A stretch of 11,989 nucleotides of DNA from contig PKXI01000446.1 in assembly GCA_003133425.1 (NCBI GenBank), positions 1-11,989 on the forward strand, given 5' to 3'. Every line of letters starts with the position of its first letter. Within the stretch, counting starts at the first letter, position 1. Source of the DNA: Acidobacteriaceae bacterium (GTDB lineage: Bacteria > Acidobacteriota > Terriglobia > Terriglobales > Acidobacteriaceae). Positions 6,629 to 11,989 of this stretch are shown here, piece after piece. The notes below the pieces were generated by a model, which ran no database searches, was not told the origin of the DNA, and worked only from the letters and a program-made list of their open reading frames with translations. The position numbers were made by a program, and so were the translations under genes.

Positions 6629-7160
6629 GCGTGGTTTGTACTCGGGCTGATGACTGGGCATTCCTACGACAACGAGAGATCCATCAGTCTGGACTCTGCG
6701 TTGCGCGACACTCACGAAAAACGCAAAGCGGTATTAGCGGGCAACTGATTTGTACGCAAACAACCATGCGGCACTTTCGATGGAAGCGATTCGGCCTCGA
6801 AAGTGCCGCATACAACCACATCAAAGTGGAGACTGAAACTGCTTCGGCACGAAGATGAAAGAAGCGGCCTGACTAGGCTCCCCAAGTTGGCTCTACCTTG
6901 GACACGCTAACCATCTCGAGCGGTCGTCGGTGGAATTGCATTTCATTCCGAGATAGGGTTGAAATCGAATTGAGACAAACAGCAGTTGCGCCTTCGATCA
7001 AGTTGAATAGGGCTCACCAAGTGCGACGTCTACTTCCGAAGAGCGTCGAGCACTGCAGTGCCGCGATTCACTTCGATTTAATGCACTTCTCCGCAACCGG
7101 CTCAAAGGCCCAAAAGAAGGCTAAGGCGGCACATTTTTCTACGTGGCAATTGGAAGAATA
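6629..7160. other. Gene-poor region upstream of the radical SAM remnant
   Basis: No recognisable gene. It contains a perfect 15-bp inverted repeat (6766-6811). A plus-strand open frame from a TTG at 6898 to TAA 7161 has no recognised domain and no good ribosome-binding site. The missing 5' part of the radical SAM gene is not found here in any frame, so it was replaced rather than frameshifted. Confidence 0.4.
6766..6811. repeat. Perfect 15-bp inverted repeat, 16-base spacer
   Basis: ATGCGGCACTTTCGA (6766-6780) is exactly inverted at 6797-6811. The surrounding CAACCA and ACAACCA on the two sides also look alike, in direct orientation. It could be a hairpin, a recombinase or regulator binding site, or the footprint of a small mobile element. 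There is no T-tract to suggest a terminator. Confidence 0.5.
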
Positions 7161-7176
7161 ATGAGACAGTGCAAGA

Positions 7177-7204
7177 AAAGGGGTCCGGCGCACCGGACCC
7201 CTTT
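7177..7204 (-). terminator. Strong rho-independent terminator (12-bp stem)
   Basis: AAAGGGGTCCGG (7177-7188) pairs perfectly with CCGGACCCCTTT (7193-7204) around loop CGCA. On the minus strand the 3' side runs CCCCTTTTCTTG, giving a T-rich tail 20 bases beyond the stop of the YqjD-like gene. The plus-strand tail (CCCCTTTCTC) is also usable, so it may act in both directions. Confidence 0.85.
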
Positions 7205-7224
7205 CTCGCATTTTCGCCCTGGTG

Positions 7225-7500
7225 TTAGCCCTGTCTTCGCCTAATCGCCCAGCCGATCACTGCTCCAGTCGTAACGCCTGCGGCGAATGTCACCAAAACT
7301 GATTGGATTGGATGTTGCTTTACTCGCCGCTTTGTATCATCAAGAAATTCCGTGGCGGCATGACCGCCTTGTTTTGCAGCACGCCGCGCGGATGCAACGC
7401 CATCCTCAATTGCATCCGCAACGACAAATGCGGCACGAGAAGCCTTGTGCGCCGTATCGGCAATCTGCTCGCCCGCCTGGTCAAACATTGACTGCGCCAT
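7225..7500 (-). CDS. YqjD/ElaB (DUF883)-like membrane-anchored protein
   Basis: A 91-residue protein with a long, charged, Ala-rich helical N-terminal part (residues about 1-62) and one C-terminal hydrophobic segment (HPIQSVLVTFAAGVTTGAVIGWAIRR). The layout, including HP before the membrane helix and a terminal Arg cluster, matches the YqjD/ElaB/DUF883 type. In E. coli these proteins are stationary-phase, tail-anchored inner-membrane proteins that bind ribosomes. Sequence identity to that family is not obvious in the soluble part, so the assignment rests on architecture. A GAAAGG stretch lies upstream of ATG at 7500. The csbD-like gene lies 43 bases upstream on the same strand, so the two are probably one operon ending at the 7177-7204 hairpin. 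Confidence 0.75.
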   Translation of the reverse strand: MAQSMFDQAGEQIADTAHKASRAAFVVADAIEDGVASARRAAKQGGHAATEFLDDTKRRVKQHPIQSVLVTFAAGVTTGAVIGWAIRRRQG

Positions 7501-7543
7501 ATTTCATTTACCTTTCTCGTCTCAGAGTTCGATATTGGTTCGC

Positions 7544-7726
7544 TTATTCTCCAACGGCCTTTTCAATCTTGCCGGCAATGTTTTGGACTTTTCCGGCATT
7601 CTTTTCCGCTACGCCTTTCACTTCCAGGTTGGGGTTATTCGTAAGCTCGCCCGCCTTCTGCTTGATTGCGCCCTTGAATTCGTGAAGCTTGCCTGCTGTT
7701 TTATCTTCTGTGCTGGGTTTCATCAT
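7544..7726 (-). CDS. CsbD family stress protein
   Basis: A 60-residue, highly charged protein with the CsbD hallmark: KLHEFKGAIKQKAGELTNNP, then KGVAEKNAGKVQNIAGKIEK, two Gly-Lys-rich helical halves of the family's normal length. CsbD proteins are abundant, cytoplasmic, and induced under general stress (SigmaB in Bacillus subtilis); the biochemical role is unknown. GAGGAG lies six bases before the ATG at 7726; a second ATG follows at once, so the true start may be one codon later. It is the first gene of a likely two-gene operon with the YqjD-like protein, a pairing common among small stress genes. Confidence 0.93.
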   Translation of the reverse strand: MMKPSTEDKTAGKLHEFKGAIKQKAGELTNNPNLEVKGVAEKNAGKVQNIAGKIEKAVGE

Positions 7727-8147
7727 GATTCTCTCCTCGGTTTGGTGGTGAATTTCAACTCGTCGAGACCCATTGAGATCTCCCTGCGCTTTGAGTGTCT
7801 ACAACCAGGCAAGTTCCTCGCGGGGAAGTCTCCCCGGCTGATGTAGAGTCATCTATCGACCAGTATCCAACGATCAGTTTGTTGAAAGCTGATCGCAATT
7901 GCTCATCTGATCTCGCGAAGGCTGAGCGACCGGGCGAGTCCGGAATCTGCCCGCAAAAATTGGGTGGATACGTAACCTGCCGGCGTTCATCCATAAATGG
8001 ATCGCAAGCGCGCGGAGACACGCTGCAGAACAACACAGGCAGCAGAGGATGAACTCATGAGGAATGAGGATTGAGGATTCTAGCGATCTGTGTTGAAGAG
8101 ACGGTCTATTTTGACCTTCCCGCGCAGCAGACGCTATATACGATTAG
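7727..8147. other. Gene-poor region upstream of the CsbD gene
   Basis: No recognised gene. It must hold the promoter of the csbD-like operon on the minus strand, but I could not pick out convincing boxes. A short direct tandem repeat of TGAGGA-type units, three copies, lies at about 8057-8078. Confidence 0.4.
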
Positions 8148-8248
8148 TTTCATACTGGCGGTCGCGTCCATAGTGGAGTGACTGCACACAGTAGCCCGAT
8201 CGGGCCTTTGCAGTTTGACCGATTGGAAGCTGCTCCGGCCGCCAGGTT
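8148..8248 (-). ncRNA. Conserved structured element, copy 2 (3' of DUF3309-like gene)
   Basis: Ungapped counterpart of 2962-3062. The outer stem is CTGGCGG 8155-8161 with CCGCCAG 8239-8245. The ACTGCA 8181-8186 / TGCAGT 8209-8214 stem has one more pair than copy 1, and GCCC 8194-8197 pairs with GGGC 8202-8205. The small hairpin is TCCA 8167-8170 with TGGA 8174-8177. Its third pair is C-G here and T-A in copy 1, a compensatory change that supports the fold. It begins 53 bases beyond the stop of the 50-residue gene. Strand and expression are inferred from the gene linkage. Confidence 0.45.
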
Positions 8249-8300
8249 TCCACGCTTGCTGCGGTAACTCTGCCGGCCGAAGTTGCGACAAATTGTTCTT

Positions 8301-8453
8301 TCAAACAACTCCCAGCAGATAGCAAACCAGCACGATAAGCAGAATCGTACCAAGTCCTATGCCGGCGCCTCCGCCAGCGCCCCAGCGACCGTAACCGTAA
8401 TACCCTCCACCCAGGCCGAAGACCAGGGCAAGAACAATAATCAGTATCAGCAT
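8301..8453 (-). CDS. DUF3309-like small membrane protein, copy 2 (50 aa)
   Basis: A 50-residue paralogue of the gene at 3112-3267, differing at seven positions, all conservative (Val/Ala, Thr/Ala, Ile/Val, Met/Leu types). It starts MLILIIVLALVFGLGGGYYG, keeps the central YGYGRWGAGGGAG, and ends with a second hydrophobic segment lacking the final Phe-Arg of copy 1. It is probably a two-helix or hairpin peptide of the inner membrane, function unknown. A GGAGACACCAA stretch lies just before the ATG at 8453, a weaker fit than for copy 1. It is preceded on the same strand by the His/Ala-rich small protein gene, with 70 bases between. Confidence 0.75.
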   Translation of the reverse strand: MLILIIVLALVFGLGGGYYGYGRWGAGGGAGIGLGTILLIVLVCYLLGVV

Positions 8454-8487
8454 TTGGTGTCTCCATCTCTCGGGGTTGCAAACCCTG

Positions 8488-8506
8488 GGTTATGTCGCCG
8501 ATTTGA
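8488..8506 (-). promoter_or_regulatory. Conserved block upstream of DUF3309-like gene, copy 2
   Basis: Minus-strand AAATCGGCGACATAACC, one base different from the block at 3303-3321 and at about the same distance from its start codon. It lies in the 70-base gap after the His/Ala-rich gene, which suggests this copy has its own promoter rather than depending on read-through. Confidence 0.35.
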
Positions 8507-8523
8507 TTGCGCCGGTGGACGCT

Positions 8524-8724
8524 TCAAACCCTCAGAGGCTCTGGTGTTCGCCTCGCAATCTCTTCCGTTCTCTCGGCGGCTTTCATTGAGAATTCCTGAG
8601 CCTTTACGCTAAGCTCTTCCGCTGTCTCGTGGTCGCCCCTGTGATGCGCTGCAGCGGCGGCTGTGTGGGCGTGGGCTGCGTATATGTGCAAGTCCGCAGC
8701 ATAGTCCTGATTGTTTTGAAGCAT
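8524..8724 (-). CDS. Small His/Ala-rich helical protein, unknown function
   Basis: A 66-residue protein starting MLQNNQDYAADLHIYAAHAH, followed by a His-rich stretch (AAAAAHHRGDHETAEELS) and a charged helix (KAQEFSMKAAERTEEIARRT). It is predicted to be entirely helical and soluble; no signal peptide or membrane segment is seen. The six His residues could bind metal, but this is only a suggestion. I chose ATG at 8724 because GGAGG lies about five bases upstream; an in-frame ATG four codons earlier overlaps that site. Similar short Ala/His-rich proteins are, from memory, common near stress genes in soil bacteria, but I cannot name a family. Confidence 0.6.
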   Translation of the reverse strand: MLQNNQDYAADLHIYAAHAHTAAAAAHHRGDHETAEELSVKAQEFSMKAAERTEEIARRTPEPLRV

Positions 8725-9169
8725 TGTGCCCTCCATCTTCCGGCTAGCGTTCTCACTCGTACACCCGCAGTCTCCCACCTTGCAATCGCAGGCGCTGGTC
8801 AATCCAATACAGTGCAGACGGCTCCCCGATTCGCCTCCACCTCGGCAGGGCAGGGCGCCCGGTACACCAATCGATCGAGGCCGTTCTTGCAGGGCAATCG
8901 CATGAACAAAAAAGACGGAGCGACAATCGGGGTTTGCATCGCCTCGACGGGGCTGAATGGCTATTGTTGACCGCATTCCCCACGCTAAAGCGCGGGGCTA
9001 ACGACCGCTGCGCCTCCGGCGCGATAGAGATCGTAATCAGCCTGGTTAACAAAATGGATTCATACGATTGCCCTGGCCGTTCTTGTCCGTCAATGCCTTG
9101 AGCCGCATGACTGACGTAAAATGGCACCGCCTCCGGAATACACTTTCCGGCGCCCGGAAAAGGATCAAT
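8725..9169. other. Intergenic region with REP-like hairpins
   Basis: No gene recognised. A long minus-strand open frame covers part of this region but is antisense to the epimerase gene and has no recognisable domain. The notable content is the double hairpin at 8978-9022 and the ribosome-binding site at 9160-9164. Confidence 0.4.
8978..9022. repeat. REP-like double hairpin
   Basis: Two adjacent hairpins: CCCC-A-CGC (8978-8985) with GCG-C-GGGG (8990-8997) and loop TAAA, then GCGCC (9010-9014) with GGCGC (9018-9022) and loop TCC. The sequence CCCCACGCTAAAGCG-type followed by GGGGCTAACGACCGC resembles a repeat I associate with intergenic regions of acidobacterial genomes. Only one copy is in the window, so repetitiveness cannot be verified here. 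Confidence 0.45.
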
Positions 9170-10333
9170 ATGAAAACTCTTGTTCGAGCATTTGCATTGC
9201 TGACCGTCGCCTTGCCGGTTTTCATGGCGGGCTCGCTTATTCCAACCGGCCGCGCCCAGGCTGTCACCGAGATCGGCGGACAGAAGATTGTTACGCTCAA
9301 GCGCGCCGCAGTCAGCACCACAACGCCCGAGTTCACCAGCGTTACACTGGCGCCCGGTCGCGGGATGGAGCTTTTGCAGGTCACCGCAAATTTCCCCGGC
9401 AAAGGTGAAGTAAACGTGCTGGCTTCGCCCAGCCTGGCCGGCGCCAAAAAGATGCTGGACGCCGACGACGATGCATTTGGCAACCTGGGCTACCGTCTCG
9501 GCGCGGCCTTCCTGGTTCCGTACCCGAACCGAATTCGCGGCAAACTCTCGGCGGATGGTAAGACGCTCGGTACGGAGTGGGAGGGCCACACGCTTACCCT
9601 GCCCGCCAACAACGTCGGTAAGTTGCCCACCGCAGAGCGGCACGCCATGCATGGCCTGATTCTGAAATCTAAGACCGATGACATTCGCGTAACCAAGACG
9701 CCCGGTGGCGAGCAGGTGACCGGCGTCATTCATCCTGGCGATTTCGCCGGGCACTGGTTCTCGAAGACCGACCTGGTGGTGACGATCACGCTCACCGCGG
9801 GCGCGGTGGACGCCTCGATCACTGCACATAACGTGGGCAGTGAAGCCGAGCCCATCGCCATCGGTTGGCACCCGTACTTCAATCTGCCCTCCGGCGACCG
9901 GACGCAGGCAAAAATTCTCATTCCCGGCTCTCAGTTGGCCACGGCGGACGGATACGACAACGTCTTCCCCACTGGGAAGCTCGTGCCTGTGGAGGGAACC
10001 CGGTATGACCTGCGCGCCCCCGGCGGCGTGGCGCTGGCAAAGGAGTTCTTCGACGACAACTGGAGTCATCTCAATTGGCAGAGTGGCGCCGTCACCGTGA
10101 AGGTGATCGATCCAGCAGCGAAATATGGAGTCGATATCGAAGGGCTATCGCCGGAGATCAAGACAATTCAGTTGTATGCGCCACCCGACAAGCAGTTCGT
10201 CGCCATCGAGCACCAGTTCAACTTCGCCGATCCTTTCGGCAAGGAGTGGGGCAAGATGGATACCGGCATGGTGACGCTGAAGCCGGGCCAGAGCACCAGG
10301 TGGCATGTGCGCCTGCGCGTATTTGTGCCGTAG
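9170..10333 (+). CDS. Secreted aldose 1-epimerase (galactose mutarotase-like)
   Basis: A 387-residue protein: signal peptide (about 1-30, hydrophobic core ALLTVALPVFMAG, cleavage near GRAQA) followed by a beta-sandwich aldose epimerase domain. Family features seen are PYPNRIRG (about 117-124), RHAMHG with His161, GWHPYFNLP with His234, a DDNWSHL segment, and FVAIEHQ with Glu347. His161, His234 and Glu347 correspond to the acid/base residues of GalM. The enzyme interconverts alpha and beta anomers of aldoses; export suggests action on sugars released by periplasmic polysaccharide breakdown. The start is placed at ATG 9170 because AAGGA (9160-9164) lies five bases upstream and because this gives an N-terminal signal peptide. 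It converges on the YceI gene, 24 bases away. Confidence 0.9.
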   Translation: MKTLVRAFALLTVALPVFMAGSLIPTGRAQAVTEIGGQKIVTLKRAAVSTTTPEFTSVTLAPGRGMELLQVTANFPGKGEVNVLASPSLAGAKKMLDADDDAFGNLGYRLGAAFLVPYPNRIRGKLSADGKTLGTEWEGHTLTLPANNVGKLPTAERHAMHGLILKSKTDDIRVTKTPGGEQVTGVIHPGDFAGHWFSKTDLVVTITLTAGAVDASITAHNVGSEAEPIAIGWHPYFNLPSGDRTQAKILIPGSQLATADGYDNVFPTGKLVPVEGTRYDLRAPGGVALAKEFFDDNWSHLNWQSGAVTVKVIDPAAKYGVDIEGLSPEIKTIQLYAPPDKQFVAIEHQFNFADPFGKEWGKMDTGMVTLKPGQSTRWHVRLRVFVP

Positions 10334-10357
10334 AGGATTCCTGAATCGGTTTGCAAC

Positions 10358-10897
10358 TTACATTGGCCGCCACGTCATATCGACGCGCACGGGTATCTCA
10401 TTCTTGATCGGAATCGTCAGGAACGATGGCGGGTCGATCTTGAAGTCCACGCACGTTGCCGGAACCGTTCCGGTAATGCGAACTTCGTTGCCGCTGGTCG
10501 TCTTTTCAAAAGCAACGTGGTTGTACTTCATTGTCTGGCCGGCAAACTGCACTTCGAGATCGGCATAAATGGTTCCAGATGCCGGCGATTGTTCTGCGAT
10601 CCGCGTGCGCACCACCACCATGGGGAATTGCGCGCCACGCGTCACCTGGACCATGTGCAGGTCGCGATTGCTATCTCCGGTGTCGAAGCTGTTCACCGGG
10701 GCTGCGATGAGGAAGTCGCATGTCCCGGCATGGCACGCGCCCTTGCCCTTGGCCGCGCGACTAACTCCGTCCACCTGGTGCATTGGGTGCGACATGTGAT
10801 AGCTCAGTGTCGAGCTCACCAGCACCCACTGTCCATCGGCTCGGCAGAGCGCCGGGAGCACAAAAATAAGGCAGGCCAGCAGGATTCTCCGGGGCAC
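10358..10897 (-). CDS. YceI-family periplasmic protein
   Basis: A 179-residue exported protein: signal peptide ILLACLIFVLPALCRA (cleavage near residue 20), then a YceI-type lipocalin-like beta-barrel. The most diagnostic segment is SFDTGDSNRDLHM (71-83), followed by FPMVVVRTRI and the C-terminal GTVPATCVDFKIDPPSF region. YceI proteins bind polyisoprenoid lipids such as quinones in the periplasm. A Cys pair at 56 and 61 could form a disulfide and is not general in the family. The start codon is GTG at 10897, preceded by GGAGG four bases upstream; an overlapping ATG is out of frame. It lies 27 bases after the stop of the upstream His-rich membrane protein, so the two form an operon. Confidence 0.85.
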   Translation of the reverse strand: MPRRILLACLIFVLPALCRADGQWVLVSSTLSYHMSHPMHQVDGVSRAAKGKGACHAGTCDFLIAAPVNSFDTGDSNRDLHMVQVTRGAQFPMVVVRTRIAEQSPASGTIYADLEVQFAGQTMKYNHVAFEKTTSGNEVRITGTVPATCVDFKIDPPSFLTIPIKNEIPVRVDMTWRPM

Positions 10898-10924
10898 ATT
10901 TCCTCCAGTATTTTAGAACGAGAT

Positions 10925-11779
10925 TCAGAACTTCAGCTTGATAGGCCAGGAAACGGAGATGATTGCGGCTCCATAGGCGGCAACCGTCACCCACGCTACC
11001 GTGCCGTGAGCCGACGCAATCCCGTGCACCTTTTCGCCCGCCTGCTCCTGCTTGAAGGCCATTGCCCCCAGGATCGGAGTCGCGATCATCCCCGGCCCAT
11101 GGATAAACTCAAGCGCCCTGTGCAGGCGAATGGCGCCGCGCCGCTTCTCCCCCGGCACCTTGGGCGCAAAGATGGAGTAGTAAGCGGTGGCGACGTAAAG
11201 GGCTGTCGTTGCGCCTCCCAATGCAGCGTGGAAATCCAGATTGGCCTGGGTGGGCTCCGTGATGGTTTGCCCGTTCTTGCCCTTTGCCTGCGCCATGGGG
11301 CCGGTAATCAGCGTCGCGGCCATGGGAATTGCAGTAATCAACCCGAGCCGCTGATGGACCTTCAGCATGTGCGTGCGCTTGTCGAGCATCGCCTGCAATT
11401 GAGCATTGGCCTGCGTCTGCTGCGGAGTGAATCCCAAATCTCCCAGCGACGGCTCGTTGCCTGAGCCGGGCTGGCCTTGCTGAGTCGGATTCTGCTGTGT
11501 AGGATTTTGCTGAGTCTGGTTCTCTTGAGGCTGGCCCTGCTGCTGATCCGTTTGATTCTGTCCGCCCCCCGATGCCTGCGCCTGTTGGATATTCGGCTCA
11601 GGAGCAGAAGGCAGATCGGCATCATCCGGAGCCGCGGCGTGTGCAACGCCCGGAGCATCAGGTACGGTCAGAGATGCATTCTGCGCCGTTTGCGCAAGGC
11701 ACAGCCACGGCGCAAACGCCAGGCCGCAGCAAACAACCAATCGCCGCAGCCACATTTTTCTGTAAGGGAAGATTTTCAA
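10925..11779 (-). CDS. Gln-rich four-helix membrane protein, possibly b561-like
   Basis: A 284-residue protein: signal peptide (core VVCCGLAFAPWLCLA, cleavage near residue 29), an Ala/Pro/Asp segment, a low-complexity Gln/Asn/Pro/Thr stretch (about 64-130, with QNPTQ repeats), and four likely membrane segments (about 144-161, 186-204, 222-241, 255-277). His residues lie at or near helix ends: His142, His184, His220, His227, His252, His258. Paired His on a four-helix bundle suggests a b-type heme protein of the cytochrome b561 kind. The YceI gene directly downstream fits, since b561 and YceI domains are often linked. Heme binding is inferred, not shown. The start is TTG at 11779, with GGAGGGAG nine bases upstream; ATG at codon 9 is an alternative without a ribosome-binding site. 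Confidence 0.6.
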   Translation of the reverse strand: MKIFPYRKMWLRRLVVCCGLAFAPWLCLAQTAQNASLTVPDAPGVAHAAAPDDADLPSAPEPNIQQAQASGGGQNQTDQQQGQPQENQTQQNPTQQNPTQQGQPGSGNEPSLGDLGFTPQQTQANAQLQAMLDKRTHMLKVHQRLGLITAIPMAATLITGPMAQAKGKNGQTITEPTQANLDFHAALGGATTALYVATAYYSIFAPKVPGEKRRGAIRLHRALEFIHGPGMIATPILGAMAFKQEQAGEKVHGIASAHGTVAWVTVAAYGAAIISVSWPIKLKF

Positions 11780-11989
11780 AGGCCGGGACTCCCTCCGTGT
11801 GCGACACGCGCCGGTGTACCCTCGTGCCCGGGCAATTCCTTTTCAGTTTAGACGACTGCAAATCCGATTCGGTCCCTCCGCGTCATTACATTTCGTTCAT
11901 CTACGCTCTTGTCTCGCATGCACAGCGCATTGCGGAGACACAAAACGCCGCAACTCCCCCAGTTTCGTTAGAGCGGAACCAAAGTCGCT
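11780..11989. other. Upstream region of the membrane protein/YceI operon
   Basis: Just over 200 bases with no recognised gene. It should contain the minus-strand promoter of the operon, but no convincing boxes are apparent. The window ends here. Confidence 0.4.

Noticed and set aside
7795..8052. 85-codon plus-strand open frame
   Set aside because: No recognisable motif, no ribosome-binding site, and composition unlike the coding regions nearby.
8753..10069. 438-codon open frame on the minus strand
   Set aside because: It runs antisense to the well-supported secreted epimerase, its protein has no recognisable domain, and it reflects GC-rich codon usage of the real gene.
10517..11464. 315-codon open frame on the plus strand
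   Set aside because: It spans two minus-strand genes with signal peptides and good family features; the translation is rich in Arg, His and Cys and has no domain.

Overview
The window looks like accessory chromosomal DNA from a soil Acidobacteriota, most likely class Terriglobia. This rests on family recognition from memory, not on a search. The clues are a fragment resembling the large acidobacterial TonB-dependent receptors, the mix of small stress proteins, a secreted aldose 1-epimerase-like protein, and moderately GC-rich DNA with many short intergenic hairpins. No rRNA, tRNA, CRISPR array or intact transposase was found.

Left part (1-4250). The first 600 bases are a mosaic of gene debris next to a nested inverted repeat. 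Two intact plus-strand genes follow: a Dps ferritin (921-1433) and a cofactor-free haloperoxidase-type alpha/beta hydrolase (2033-2854). On the minus strand there is a 51-residue DUF3309-like membrane peptide (3112-3267) with a potentially structured 101-base element just 3' of it. About 900 bases with no convincing gene come next.

Middle part (4250-8750). A secreted Tyr/Gly/Pro-rich protein is followed by a decayed pyruvate-oxidase-like TPP enzyme. Then, on the minus strand, come a hemerythrin-like protein, a radical SAM/SPASM protein that has lost its AdoMet-binding half, a YqjD/ElaB-like membrane-anchored protein with a strong terminator, a CsbD protein, a second copy of the DUF3309-like gene with its 3' element, and a small His/Ala-rich helical protein. 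Iron storage, peroxide or halide chemistry, O2/NO/iron sensing and CsbD/YqjD-type proteins together suggest a general stress-response island with heavy gene decay.

Right part (8970-11989). A REP-like double hairpin precedes a secreted aldose 1-epimerase (+). Converging on it is a two-gene minus-strand operon: a Gln-rich, four-helix, His-containing membrane protein, possibly b561-like, followed by a periplasmic YceI-family protein.

The most unusual signal is the duplicated unit at about 2962-3321 and 8148-8506. Its non-coding 3' part is 92% identical between copies by hand count, while the coding part is 79% identical. The non-coding part can fold into a closed multi-stem structure with one compensatory base-pair change.
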